From positions 62,001-126,000 of the forward strand of contig WIAF01000001.1 of NCBI GenBank assembly GCA_014055465.1: 64,000 bases of DNA, given 5' to 3'. Each line of letters begins with the position of its first letter. Position 1 is the first letter of the stretch. The stretch is from Nitrospira sp. CR1.1. Lineage in GTDB: Bacteria > Nitrospirota > Nitrospiria > Nitrospirales > Nitrospiraceae. The notes under the pieces were generated by a model, which saw only the letters and a program-made list of their open reading frames with translations, had not been told where the DNA came from and did not search any database. The position numbers were made by a program, and so were the translations under genes. Shown here in pieces: positions 53,759 through 62,019 of the stretch.

Positions 53759-54322
53759 GCCTGCGCAGCAAACACAGTGCGGCGCCACTCTTCAGGCCAT
53801 GCACACAATCACGCGCTTCGCGGGACAAGCAGACTGCGCCTGATCTGTCGAACGATTTCAGCTGGAGGAAGAGCAGCGTCGATCACCAGCGCATCGGCAG
53901 ATCCTTGTGGTTCACCGCGACCCGTTGCCCGGGATTCGGCGGCCACGACCACCGCGCGCCGCGCACAGCCTCGCGCCTTCCCTTCGTGGCCGTCATTCCA
54001 GGCGTGTTTCGCCGCAGAACGCTCCTGAGCAATGCGCGAGGGATGCGACTTAAACCCTACTCGACGCGGCTGAAGTCGGACCTGTCAATAAGGCAGGCTT
54101 GCCGATGAAACGCGCATCACCATGCTCGGCCGCTGCAAAGATCGAGCATGGCGTCCAACTGAAACACACAATCCGAAGATGATTCGTCACAGTGATAATT
54201 CCCCACGATTTCAGGGAAATCCCTATTCCTCTCTGGAGCCGAGGCCGTCATACTGGGCGCGCTCTGATGAGGATGGCTGCACGTACTTGCCAACGACACC
54301 TCCGATCAGGCCTGAACACATC
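53759..54322. other. 564-base gap without a convincing gene
   Basis: A minus-strand frame (about 54086 to stop 53809) is open for 90 codons and ends in SADALVIDAALPPAEIVRQI, which resembles the tail of small P-loop kinases. No start codon is placed to use it and no P-loop is found upstream. It may be the remnant of a gene. No repeat or RNA gene is evident. Confidence 0.4.
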
Positions 54323-54481
54323 ATGGCTACTCATCGGTTACACAAATCCAGCAAGTACCGGTTTCACGATTCGGTGCGCAAGGACCGGAAGTTTCTGATC
54401 GTGGCATTGGCCGCAGCACTCATTCTAGCCGCCCTGCTGTCCGGCCTGGGATTGACGATCTTTCCCACCTTCTCCAAATAA
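54323..54481 (+). CDS. Single-pass membrane microprotein, 52 residues
   Basis: A basic N-terminal half (THRLHKSSKYRFHDSVRKDRK) is followed by one membrane helix (FLIVALAAALILAALLSGLGLTIF). By the positive-inside rule the N-terminus is cytoplasmic. No Shine-Dalgarno site is visible before ATG 54323, and the frame stays open upstream to 54122, so the start is uncertain. Function unknown. Confidence 0.45.
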   Translation: MATHRLHKSSKYRFHDSVRKDRKFLIVALAAALILAALLSGLGLTIFPTFSK

Positions 54482-54582
54482 TCGCCTCTTCCCGTCTTTT
54501 CAGCTATGATCTCGCACGCGCGGCGCACCTCTTGTCCGGCGGAACCGAACCTGCGCGCAAAACCCTTCAAGCTTCACCACTC

Positions 54583-54828
54583 ATGATGTGGATTGTCTAT
54601 ATCCTGGAGTGTGCCGACGGTAGCCTCTACACCGGCATCACGAATGACTTGGAACGTCGTTTGCGGGCGCACGCAAGCGGAACAGGCGCGAAATATACGA
54701 AACGTCGGGGACCGTTTACGGTGCGGTATACCGAATCACTGGATAACAAAGGCGCCGCGTTACAGCGCGAGGCCGCCATTAAGGCATTGGATCGATCTGC
54801 CAAAGTGGCGCTGCTGACAAGTCCGTAA
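54583..54828 (+). CDS. GIY-YIG nuclease-domain protein (YhbQ/UPF0213 type)
   Basis: 81 residues, a lone GIY-YIG domain. The motif appears as VYILECADGSLYTGITNDLERRLRAHASG, with the catalytic Tyr and Arg, and the downstream Glu lies in YTESLDNKGAALQREAAIKAL. Members are small nucleases or nucleic-acid-binding proteins of unclear role. ATG 54583 and 54586 are both possible. It is convergent with AAA-like paralogue 2 (49 bases apart). Confidence 0.85.
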   Translation: MMWIVYILECADGSLYTGITNDLERRLRAHASGTGAKYTKRRGPFTVRYTESLDNKGAALQREAAIKALDRSAKVALLTSP

Positions 54829-54877
54829 GGGAGCGGGACGTGGACGAACGCGTTCTCTCCGGCACGATAGGCTCTCC

Positions 54878-55453
54878 TTACTTCTTTTTGGCCGCCCTCC
54901 TTTTTGGTTTCACCGCTGAGGAAGCCTTCTTTTGAGACGGTTTTTTCTTCGCGGTCCCGCCCAGCACAATGACCGGCTTTTCCGGCGAGAAAACTTCCTC
55001 GATCCGGCTCTTGCCGTTGGTCGTCAGAATGACCAGTCCCTGGTGATGCTCGATGCACTGCAGGAGATGCGAAACGTCAGTGTTCGCATACCGATCGCCG
55101 GCGTCGTTGAGCGGCGTGCCTTTTCCAAACAAGGCATCGGCCTCATCAAAGAAGAGAATCGACCCGTGGCGATTCGCCATATCGAATACGCGATTCACAT
55201 TTTTTTCGGTCTCGCGGGCATGTTTGCTGACGACCGCCGACAAATCCACACTGGCGAGATGCAACTGCAGCTCCTCCGCCAGGACTTCAGCCGCCTTTTG
55301 CCGACGGAGCGGTGTGGCCCCCGACAAGACGATCACGGCGCCGGATGGCTTGCCGGCGCGGGCCTTCCTGGTCTTTTTCACAGGGGCATTCTTGTTTTGT
55401 TGCGGAGTCCGCTTCTTTCGCCGGGTCACTGGTGCACCTGCCATGTCCTTCAT
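54878..55453 (-). CDS. Degenerate minimal AAA+ domain with basic tails (paralogue 2)
   Basis: 191 residues. A basic N-terminal tail (10-35) and a strongly basic C-terminal tail (168-191, ending KPKRRAAKKK) flank an AAA+ core. The core repeats paralogue 1: IVLSGATPLRRQKAAEVLAEEL in the Walker A place, ETEKNVNRVFDMANRHGSILFFDEADALFGK with an intact Walker B Asp103-Glu104, and GLVILTTNGKSRIEE as sensor 1. There is again no P-loop GKT, arginine finger or lid. The shared abnormal loop TPLRRxKAAE in both paralogues argues for a kept, non-hydrolytic function. It may bind DNA through its tails. Confidence 0.8.
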   Translation of the reverse strand: MKDMAGAPVTRRKKRTPQQNKNAPVKKTRKARAGKPSGAVIVLSGATPLRRQKAAEVLAEELQLHLASVDLSAVVSKHARETEKNVNRVFDMANRHGSILFFDEADALFGKGTPLNDAGDRYANTDVSHLLQCIEHHQGLVILTTNGKSRIEEVFSPEKPVIVLGGTAKKKPSQKKASSAVKPKRRAAKKK

Positions 55454-55700
55454 CCCTTTCCGCTGCTGGTTTGGCCCATGTCATCGCTCCCCTCAGAGCA
55501 CAGCCGCTGAGTATAACCGGTTCTTCGCTCCGTCGCTGAATTTCTTCGTATTCACCCGACAGCCGGTCGGCCAGGCATACACAAGGCCGTCCGGGGACCC
55601 GCCTCAGATCTCTTGACCTGGCCGGGACGCGGATGCAAGCTTACGCGACAGATCGCTCTCCGGCATAGGCCGCAATTCTACGACTTGATGGAGACGCAGC

Positions 55701-56651
55701 ATGATCGGTTTCTGGTTCCTCCTGCTCTGGTGTCTGCCGGCTCAGGCCCTGGCCGTTCCCCAGGGAGACGTCACTCCCATCGCCTCGCCCAATCAGCTGT
55801 CCGGCCATGAATTGCTTCGCATCGGTGAGGTCCACGACCAGCAAGAACATTGGCATGAAACGTTGACCTATTACCAACTCGCGCTCTCGAAGTTCCGGGA
55901 GAAACAGCAAAACCAGGGCATCGCCACCACGCTGGTGAAAATTGCGCGCGTGCATGAACGGCAAGGGAAGCTGCAAGAAGCCCATACGTCCTTGAAGGAG
56001 GCCGAGCACTTATTCGCCCAAGCGTCTGACCGGTCCGCCCATGCGGAAACCCTGCTGGCGATGGGCCGCGTGGCCGCACAACTGGGGCACCCTGGCGAAT
56101 CGCGCGACGCCCTCACCCGGGCCGCCGCCTTGTTTACCCGCGTGAGGAATGCGAGAGGATGGAACGAAACGATGGTGCAGCTAGGGCTTCTGCACGTCGT
56201 CGAAGGCTCGGCAGATGCCGGACTCTCGTCCTTGCAGCAGGCGGCGGAAGAGGCGCGCACTCGGCGCCACGTCGATCAGCAGTTCACCGCCACCGTCGCG
56301 CTCGGAGACGCCTATTGGCTGCTGAGCCGCCTCGAAGATGCCCGAGCGACCTACCTGGACGCCCTTGCGCTGGCCCAAGCGGAGCATCACCTGCCATTCG
56401 AAGGCATGTTGCATCTGCGGCTCGCCCGGCTCGATCAAGGGAAGGATTCGCTGGATGATCGGGTCGCGCTGGGGAAACGGGCCCTTCACATTGCCCAGGC
56501 GATACAGGATACCGCCGGCGAAGCCGATGCCTGGTCGCTCCTCGCGGACCTTTACCGGCAGTTAGGACAGCAACCGGAAGCGGAAGCGGCGGAGACGCGG
56601 GCGCTGGCGATGTATCGCAGCCGGGAACTCTTCGTACACGGTGTCCGGTAG
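55701..56651 (+). CDS. Exported TPR-repeat protein
   Basis: 316 residues. A signal peptide (FWFLLLWCLPAQALA) is followed by six to seven tetratricopeptide-type repeats from about residue 40 to 305 (lines such as GIATTLVKIARVHERQGKLQEAHTSLKEAEHLF and ADAWSLLADLYRQLGQQPEAEAAETRALAMY). It is likely a periplasmic scaffold; its partner is unknown. GGAG lies 7 bases before the ATG. It is convergent with the MFS gene. Confidence 0.85.
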   Translation: MIGFWFLLLWCLPAQALAVPQGDVTPIASPNQLSGHELLRIGEVHDQQEHWHETLTYYQLALSKFREKQQNQGIATTLVKIARVHERQGKLQEAHTSLKEAEHLFAQASDRSAHAETLLAMGRVAAQLGHPGESRDALTRAAALFTRVRNARGWNETMVQLGLLHVVEGSADAGLSSLQQAAEEARTRRHVDQQFTATVALGDAYWLLSRLEDARATYLDALALAQAEHHLPFEGMLHLRLARLDQGKDSLDDRVALGKRALHIAQAIQDTAGEADAWSLLADLYRQLGQQPEAEAAETRALAMYRSRELFVHGVR

Positions 56652-56684
56652 GCAGAGGCTAGCCTGCTCGAGCGCCCGGGCCGG

Positions 56685-57911
56685 TCAAGCGGCCCGGGTC
56701 GCGCGCCAGGCCGTGCCCGCACTGACCAACAGCAGCACCGTCGAGAGGAGATAGGGCGCTCCGGGCAACTGCCAGTCGGCTTGCGGGCCGATGAACGCAG
56801 CAAAAGTCTGGGTGAACAATGTCGGACCGATCAATCCGGCAATGCCGGTGAGGCTGGCAATCGCCCCTTGCAGTTGTCCTTGCTCAGAGGCGCTCACCCG
56901 GCGCGTCATGAACACCTGCGCGGAGGGACCGGCCAGTCCCCAAAACGCCATCACCGGAATACCAAGGCAATACAGGAACGGCGTGGGCGCCAGTCCATAA
57001 ATGGCGAAGCCGGTCGCGCCGCAGAGGAGCCCCGTGAGCAACGTGCGGCGCTCCCCCAGCCGCGCCGTGATGGGCCGCACCAAGGTGCCCTGGACAATCA
57101 TGGCGCACATCCCGACCGCCGCAAGCGTGAATCCCACTGCCGACGGACCCCAGCCATACCGATACCCCAAATACAACACGGCCACGCTGGGCAGCACCCC
57201 GTGAGCCAGGTTCATGAGAAAATTGGCGGCCGCCAGACCGAACAGTTCGTGATGGGAGCGCAGAAGGATCAAGGCGCCGGCCGGGTTGGCCCGCTGCCAT
57301 CGGAACGGAGCCCGCTTCTCCACGGGAAGTGATTCCGGCAAGACAAAAAATCCGTAGCAGGCATTGAGCACACTTGTCGCAGCGGCGCCCCAGAAGGGCC
57401 AGCGTGGATCAATCGCGCCCAGTAGGCCGCCTACAGCCGGTCCCAGCACGAAGCCCAGCCCGAACGACGCCCCCATCATACCGAACGCGGCGGCGCGTTT
57501 CTCCGACGGCGTCACATCGGCGATATACGCGCCTGCGGTGCTGAAACTCGATGATGCGATTCCAGATATCACTCGACCGGCGAAGAGCCAGGCCAGGCTG
57601 GGAGCCAGCGCCATCAGGATGAAATCGAGGCCGAGCCCCAAATTGGAAAGGAGCACCACCGGACGACGCCCGAACCGATCGGAGAGGGCGCCCTGAATCG
57701 GTGAGCAGACAAACTGCATCAGCGCCCAGGACGTACCCATCAGACCGTATATTTCCGCCGCCTGCGCCGTGTCGCCGCCCAGAAACTCCTCGACCAGTTT
57801 CGGCAGCACGGGAATGATGATCCCGAACGACAACATGTCGAGGACGACCGTGACGAGGATAAACAAGACCGCCGCTTGCCGCGGCTGCGCTGATGGCTGG
57901 GGCTGATTCAT
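56685..57911 (-). CDS. MFS drug transporter of the TetA/TCR type
   Basis: 408 residues, 12 membrane helices. FILVTVVLDMLSFGIIIPVLPKLVEEF is the typical N-terminal helix of the tetracycline-resistance branch. GALSDRFGRRPVVLLSNLGLGLDF is the helix 2-3 loop and motif C-like GPAVGGLLG follows helix 5, so it should be an H+-coupled exporter. Whether it exports tetracyclines cannot be told; many chromosomal relatives do not. The likely start is ATG 57911. It is divergent from the AEC transporter. Confidence 0.87.
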   Translation of the reverse strand: MNQPQPSAQPRQAAVLFILVTVVLDMLSFGIIIPVLPKLVEEFLGGDTAQAAEIYGLMGTSWALMQFVCSPIQGALSDRFGRRPVVLLSNLGLGLDFILMALAPSLAWLFAGRVISGIASSSFSTAGAYIADVTPSEKRAAAFGMMGASFGLGFVLGPAVGGLLGAIDPRWPFWGAAATSVLNACYGFFVLPESLPVEKRAPFRWQRANPAGALILLRSHHELFGLAAANFLMNLAHGVLPSVAVLYLGYRYGWGPSAVGFTLAAVGMCAMIVQGTLVRPITARLGERRTLLTGLLCGATGFAIYGLAPTPFLYCLGIPVMAFWGLAGPSAQVFMTRRVSASEQGQLQGAIASLTGIAGLIGPTLFTQTFAAFIGPQADWQLPGAPYLLSTVLLLVSAGTAWRATRAA

Positions 57912-58022
57912 GAAGTGCGCCATCGTACCAGGCTCGCGACCCCGCCGCACAGAAAAAGGCGGGATGATTCACGGCAGGCCGTGCCTCCTCTTGCAACCGG
58001 TTTTCTGGTACGCTTCCACCCG

Positions 58023-58934
58023 ATGCCCGCCGCGCTCCAAGCCTTCATCGCCATTTTCATGCTCGGCGCGTTGCTCCGTTCCTCCGGGCTGCTCGGCAAA
58101 CGGCACGCGGAACGGCTCGCATCCATCGTCTTTTCGATCAGTCTGCCAGCGACGATTGTCGTCTCACTCGATCATGTCGCCGTGGCTCCCAGCGCGTGGA
58201 AGCTGCCCGTCGCAGCCTGCCTGATCACACTCTCCATGGAATTGTGCGCCTGGCCGCTGGCGCGCGTGCTTCACCTGCCGCGCGCATCGCAAGGCGGATT
58301 TCTACTGGGCACCGGCTGCATCAACTCCGTGTACTTCGCCTACCCCGTCGTGCTCGCCACGTTCGGCGACAGCGGCCTGGCGCACGCGATCCTCTTCGAC
58401 CTGGGGCAAACGACGCTGACACTGACCGTCCTCTATGCCATTGCCGTGTGGCACGGGGCCAAGAGTGCGACCGCTCAATCCGCCTTCGTTCGATTTGTCT
58501 CGTCACCGCCCTTATGGGCGCTTTGTATCAGTCTGCTGTGTGCGCTGGCGGAGTGGCATCTTCCGACCTGGCTGCGAGAGGTCTTGACGCCGGTTCACTT
58601 GAGTACCACGCCACTGGCAAGCCTGGTCCTGGGCCTGTCGATCAGCTTCACCGCCCTTCGCCGCACCCTGGCCTTGGCCGCTCTCGGCGTAGTGATGCGC
58701 ATGGCGGGCGGCCTGCTCCTCGGATTCGGCGCCGCATATGTGCTGAACCTCACCGGGATCGAACGGGCGATCGTCATCCTGATCGCCGCCATGCCCTCCG
58801 CCGTCACCGCCGTGATCTTTGCCGCAGAGACAGGGCTCGACGAAGACCTGGTCACCTCGATCGTCGCACTCTCCATTTGCGCAGGCATCGCGATCCTTCC
58901 ATGGCTCCCGCAGCTGGTCCGGTTGCTGGGATAG
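58023..58934 (+). CDS. AEC-family transporter (auxin-efflux-carrier-like)
   Basis: 303 residues, ten membrane helices in two halves. Family lines are FIAIFMLGALLRSSGLLGKRHAERLASIVFSISLPATIV at the start and IERAIVILIAAMPSAVTAVIFAAETGLDEDLVTSIVALS near the end, which includes the conserved helix-break Pro. Such carriers export or import organic anions; the substrate is unknown. ATG 58023 gives the normal family start. Frames upstream of it are Arg-rich and not coding. Confidence 0.86.
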   Translation: MPAALQAFIAIFMLGALLRSSGLLGKRHAERLASIVFSISLPATIVVSLDHVAVAPSAWKLPVAACLITLSMELCAWPLARVLHLPRASQGGFLLGTGCINSVYFAYPVVLATFGDSGLAHAILFDLGQTTLTLTVLYAIAVWHGAKSATAQSAFVRFVSSPPLWALCISLLCALAEWHLPTWLREVLTPVHLSTTPLASLVLGLSISFTALRRTLALAALGVVMRMAGGLLLGFGAAYVLNLTGIERAIVILIAAMPSAVTAVIFAAETGLDEDLVTSIVALSICAGIAILPWLPQLVRLLG

Positions 58935-59160
58935 GGGTCAAAGGACCCTCAACACCTGTGGGAACGGCATCACGCCGTGTGAGGTTTTTGCGACGGCAAA
59001 AATTGCCGGGCGCGTCGTGCCATGAGGCGGCCTGCCGCTTCAGCCGCCGATAGACGCATATTATCGAATAGTTTGGGGTATGACGGCATAATCCCTCGAC
59101 GCAACAGATTACGGTATGGTGCTTGCTCTCTTCATCGGCACACGGACTGGAGGAACCATC

Positions 59161-59289
59161 ATGCACGACCCCGCGCTTTGGGCAAGTTGGTACGTATGGC
59201 TACTGGCTGTTCCTGTTCTGGTCATCGGGACGCTCATTCGAGACTGGTTTCACCGGCGTCATCCCGTGCGATTGCCCAAGCGGTCCTAG
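59161..59289 (+). CDS. Single-pass membrane microprotein, 42 residues
   Basis: One membrane helix (WYVWLLAVPVLVIGTLI) followed by a short basic tail (RDWFHRRHPVRLPKRS). GGAGGA ends 6-7 bases before the ATG, a strong site, which supports a real gene despite its size. The tail would lie in the cytoplasm. Function unknown; small helical subunits of respiratory complexes can look like this. Confidence 0.5.
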   Translation: MHDPALWASWYVWLLAVPVLVIGTLIRDWFHRRHPVRLPKRS

Positions 59290-59527
59290 AACGGCGGTCC
59301 ACCTTGAGCCGGTGTGACCTCTCTGTGGGGCCGGGGCGCCACACAGCACCCGCATCCGTCAGTCATAGCTCATTTCGATCAGGCAGTGACCATCCCCGCA
59401 CAGTCTGGCGGCATCGCCACTTTTCCTGCGCTGCGGCGCGGCAACTTCGATCGCGATCAACGATTGCCGATTCCGGATGGGACCGGCCACGGTTCGAAAT
59501 CGTCCGTCAATTCCAGACTACGTAGTT

Positions 59528-59565
59528 GTATCGGATGGGATACGGCTCTGTATCGTATGCGATAC
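59528..59565. promoter_or_regulatory. Tandem 16-bp dyads, 22 bp apart (candidate activator sites)
   Basis: GTATCGGATGGGATAC (59528-59543) and GTATCGTATGCGATAC (59550-59565) agree at 14 of 16 positions, and both are inverted repeats (GTATC against GATAC). Their centres are 22 bases apart, two helical turns. They lie about 121 and 143 bases upstream of the start point implied by the sigma-54-like element, the usual place for enhancer-binding proteins. Confidence 0.6.
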
Positions 59566-59652
59566 CCGCTCACGCCGCTCCGCTCCACTGCCCGTCGAGC
59601 TGATGTACCTCAAACACTTGTTATTGCGCACGAATCACGCCCACTGGCTTCA

Positions 59653-59668
59653 TGGCCCGAAGGTTGCC
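59653..59668 (+). promoter_or_regulatory. Sigma-54-like -24/-12 promoter
   Basis: TGGCCCGAAGGTTGCC matches the consensus TGGCAC-N5-TTGCW except at two positions. The GG (59654-59655) and GC (59666-59667) doublets have the obligatory 10-base gap. Transcription would start near 59679, 73 bases before the lipoprotein ATG. No rival sigma-70 promoter is obvious. Confidence 0.5.
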
Positions 59669-59751
59669 TTTTCCCATTCTCAAACAGAGTGCCAGGGACG
59701 CATGTCGCCTCACGAGGACAACCAACGGGGAGGCCCGCGCAGGAGGTCAAT

Positions 59752-60153
59752 ATGTATTCCATCTCATATAGATCGCGCCTCACACTCGTCATCCCGCACG
59801 TAGCAGTCCTAGCCATCAGTGCCCTGTCCGGATGTGTCCCTCCGCCGCCCCATCAGTTCGTGCCCGGAGGGCCGGTCGGGGAAGCAGGAGACGCACTCCA
59901 AGGTCCGCGACAAGCCAGCGACGTCGAGGTGCGCGCGATGCTGGCAGAATCTTCGCAGCGCCAATCAAATCCTTCCGAGCGAATCGATCTGAACGCACTG
60001 CTTACGCAAATTTCTCAAGCCACCACCTTCCGGCAGAAACAGCGTTTGGTGGATCACTATCACCACGCGGCTCTTCTTCTGCCGGAAGCCGAGCGACGTC
60101 AGGCCTTTCAGCAATTACGCGACCTGGATAATCCTGGACCGATGACCAAGTGA
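59752..60153 (+). CDS. Small uncharacterised lipoprotein
   Basis: 133 residues. The lipobox AISALSGC has its Cys at 28. A Pro/Gly-rich linker is followed by a helical part (about 75-130) with RIDLNALLTQISQATTFRQKQRLVDHYHHAALLLPEAERRQAF. AGGAGG ends 5 bases before the ATG. The frame is open far upstream, but only this start has a ribosome site. No family is recognised. The next gene follows after 70 bases on the same strand, and both probably depend on the sigma-54-like promoter. Confidence 0.75.
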   Translation: MYSISYRSRLTLVIPHVAVLAISALSGCVPPPPHQFVPGGPVGEAGDALQGPRQASDVEVRAMLAESSQRQSNPSERIDLNALLTQISQATTFRQKQRLVDHYHHAALLLPEAERRQAFQQLRDLDNPGPMTK

Positions 60154-60223
60154 CGGCCCTGGTGAGCCGACCCGAGCCGGTCAGGCTCACTTGGCCCGGA
60201 TCAAACAGAGAAAGGAATTGACC

Positions 60224-60943
60224 ATGAAGCCCTTACGAATCCTCGCCCTGCTGACGCTCAGCGTTGCCGTAACGATCGGCGGGCAGCTCCTGACGGCCGA
60301 GCCGGCCGAAGCCCACAACTGGCTTGGGGACTGCGTCGTCGATTTCGACAATACGTTTGCCTTGACCTACATCTACGGCCAAGCGAGGGGGAACTTCGGC
60401 TTTCCCACCGGGATCGACAATTCAGGCGAGTTACAACCGTGTAATGCCACCCATCAAGCTTGCTGGACCTACCGTCATCGCTGTTTCGGCAACTACATCA
60501 ACGTCGAAGATATGACCTACGGACATATCCACCTGACGTTCGATAGTCCCAGTCTGCTCACGCCTTGTTTCGTCGACCCGGGCGACGGCCCGGGCGCGGG
60601 ATACGGACGATCGGTCGGCAATGACTGCGTGGCAGCCGATTGGATTCATGAACCGCGAACACTCGGCACGCATGGCAAAGATCACTGGATCAAAATCTGG
60701 ATGGAAGATCGGGTGAGCCACCAGCCGCGCGTTTTCGACATGCCGGTGATCAGAGTGGCGGGAACCGAACCGATTCAGTTCTGGTTCAAGAAATCAAACG
60801 GCAGCTGGTGGTACTGGTCCAGCCTGGCCCCCAACCCCTGGTTGGTCGGCGGATGGGTGCAGGATGTGATCGAAGTGCGGATTCGAGGGGCTCAGGCTGC
60901 GAAAGGGCCGTACTTTATCGGCGCCTTCTCAATCCTGGACTAA
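60224..60943 (+). CDS. Secreted protein with six cysteines, function unknown
   Basis: 239 residues. The signal peptide ends at AEPAEA (residue 30). The mature part is rich in aromatic residues and beta-strand-like lines, with Cys in GDCVVD, LQPCNA, QACWT, HRCFG, TPCFV and NDCVA, enough for three disulphides. The aromatic lines FWFKKSNGSWWYWSSL suggest a ligand surface. I recognise no family. AAAGGA lies 8 bases before the ATG. It is the second gene behind the sigma-54-like promoter and ends two bases before a palindromic repeat. Confidence 0.75.
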   Translation: MKPLRILALLTLSVAVTIGGQLLTAEPAEAHNWLGDCVVDFDNTFALTYIYGQARGNFGFPTGIDNSGELQPCNATHQACWTYRHRCFGNYINVEDMTYGHIHLTFDSPSLLTPCFVDPGDGPGAGYGRSVGNDCVAADWIHEPRTLGTHGKDHWIKIWMEDRVSHQPRVFDMPVIRVAGTEPIQFWFKKSNGSWWYWSSLAPNPWLVGGWVQDVIEVRIRGAQAAKGPYFIGAFSILD

Positions 60944-60944
60944 T

Positions 60945-61062
60945 AGGATGTTGAAGATGGCCGTAGCGTGGTGCCGCTTCATGCAGGTTCTCAACGTACC
61001 ACAGAGGTGTGCCTCGACCCTTCATGTGCTACGGCCGCGCTGGCGGCCATTGTGAACATGCT
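60945..61062. repeat. Palindromic intergenic repeat, family A, copy 3
   Basis: 118 bp. Left AGGATGTTGAAGATGGCCG and right AGCATGTTCACAATGGCCG (reverse complement) form the arms. Inside, GGCCGTAGC pairs with GCTACGGCC perfectly. TCTCAACGTACC is shared with the other copies. It begins 2 bases after a plus-strand stop and lies 27 bases from a minus-strand stop, a two-way terminator position like copy 2. Confidence 0.7.
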
Positions 61063-61088
61063 GCGGCAATACGCTCGAAAAGGAACCA

Positions 61089-61385
61089 TTACCTGCCGTC
61101 GGGAACCTGCAACTTGATGGAGAGCGCCCTTCGGTCATCGGTGATCTGCGCTACGATCTTGTCCCCGGTTTTTAATCGTCCGGCAATCACGCCCTCAATT
61201 TTGGTCTCAGGCGTCACCTTCAGGCGCTCTTCGTGACCGGAGAATTCTTTGACGATCAGCTCGCCCTCTTCCCAATACAAGACATCGGCCTTGATCACGA
61301 TGGCTGCGGGAGTCTGCATACCTTCAACCGCTGTTGCGGGAATGACTGCGGAAAAGAACAAATACACTGCGAGAAGAAGTGCCAT
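61089..61385 (-). CDS. Small secreted beta-type protein
   Basis: 98 residues from ATG 61385, which has GGGAGGG 6 bases upstream; the GTG at 61424 is less likely. A signal peptide (LLLAVYLFFSAVIPATA) is followed by one small beta domain (ADVLYWEEGELIVKEFSGHEERLKVTPETKIEGVI..LKTGDKIVAQI). The line T-x-I-x-G-x-I-x-x-G-D-K resembles DUF5666-like and PepSY-size periplasmic domains, but no firm family is claimed. Confidence 0.7.
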   Translation of the reverse strand: MALLLAVYLFFSAVIPATAVEGMQTPAAIVIKADVLYWEEGELIVKEFSGHEERLKVTPETKIEGVIAGRLKTGDKIVAQITDDRRALSIKLQVPDGR

Positions 61386-61516
61386 CACCAACCCTCCCGT
61401 TTTTCTTAGCCTACCGATGCTCACAGGCGACTGTCAATTGGTGGCATTCTAAATCACTCGCGAATCCACCTCGCCATACGAAGCGTATGATTGCGAGCCC
61501 TTGCCTTCTCGTTCTA

Positions 61517-61628
61517 CTCCCCGGAGTGGCCTAGCAGATCACCCAGCGCGCCCGTCCAACGATGGCCATACAAGGCTGGGCGCCGAAATCTCATGGTTCT
61601 CCCTCCTCCCCTTCATTCTTCCGGGGAG
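61517..61628. repeat. Palindromic intergenic repeat, family B, diverged copy
   Basis: CTCCCCGGA (61517-61525) and TCCGGGGAG (61620-61628) are perfect inverted ends, with CCCAGC (61542-61547) and GCTGGG (61575-61580) nested inside. The core GCGCGCCCGTCCAACGATGGCC matches the family B core at 39241 except for two positions (one extra C, one change). The outer arms differ from copy 1. Confidence 0.5.
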
Positions 61629-61674
61629 CAGCCGCAGCGGTCTTCCCTGCACGCATGGGCCTGGCGCATGCTGA

Positions 61675-61920
61675 TCATGCGCGGGCTGCGAGCAAGAAGG
61701 ACGGGGCGGGCGCGTAGGACCCGAGAACGGAGCGGCACCGGGCGCGAGCGGGATACATGCCGGTCTGGTTGCGCCTTTTCTCGAGTACGCGGATGAGGGG
61801 TTCGCAGGTGTCCTGATTGCCCTTGCCGGTGGCTTCGCAGCAGGCGTCAACGGAGGCAACCGCCACGAGGAAACTGCACTGCGCAACGAGACTGCCCGCG
61901 CAACGACCGGTTTGTCCCAT
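61675..61920 (-). CDS. Possible Cys-rich small protein, 81 residues
   Basis: GGAGG ends 7 bases before ATG 61920, a good ribosome site. Cysteines stand at 7, 15, 27, 28, 39 and 62. Residues 9-26 are moderately hydrophobic (SLVAQCSFLVAVASVDA) and could be a poor signal or a buried helix. The last 25 residues look less protein-like. No family is recognised, and it may be a chance frame. Confidence 0.4.
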   Translation of the reverse strand: MGQTGRCAGSLVAQCSFLVAVASVDACCEATGKGNQDTCEPLIRVLEKRRNQTGMYPARARCRSVLGSYAPAPSFLLAARA

Positions 61921-62019
61921 GCCCGCCTCCGGAGACGCGCGCATTATCTGCTTGCAAAACACACCACGTCAAGGTTGTCATCGAACCAACGAGCCTGCGA
62001 ACTGCTGCTCCGTAACATC

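Larger units (their letters stand above)
59290..59751. other. Regulatory region upstream of the lipoprotein gene
   Basis: The stretch shows no gene with a ribosome site. It holds two dyads (59528-59565) and a sigma-54-like element (59653-59668), described separately. AGGAGG at 59741-59746 is the ribosome site of the next gene. Confidence 0.55.

Noticed and set aside
61539-61886. Minus-strand open frame of 115 codons
   Set aside because: Pro/Ala/Arg-rich low-complexity frame that covers a palindrome and another frame with a better ribosome site.
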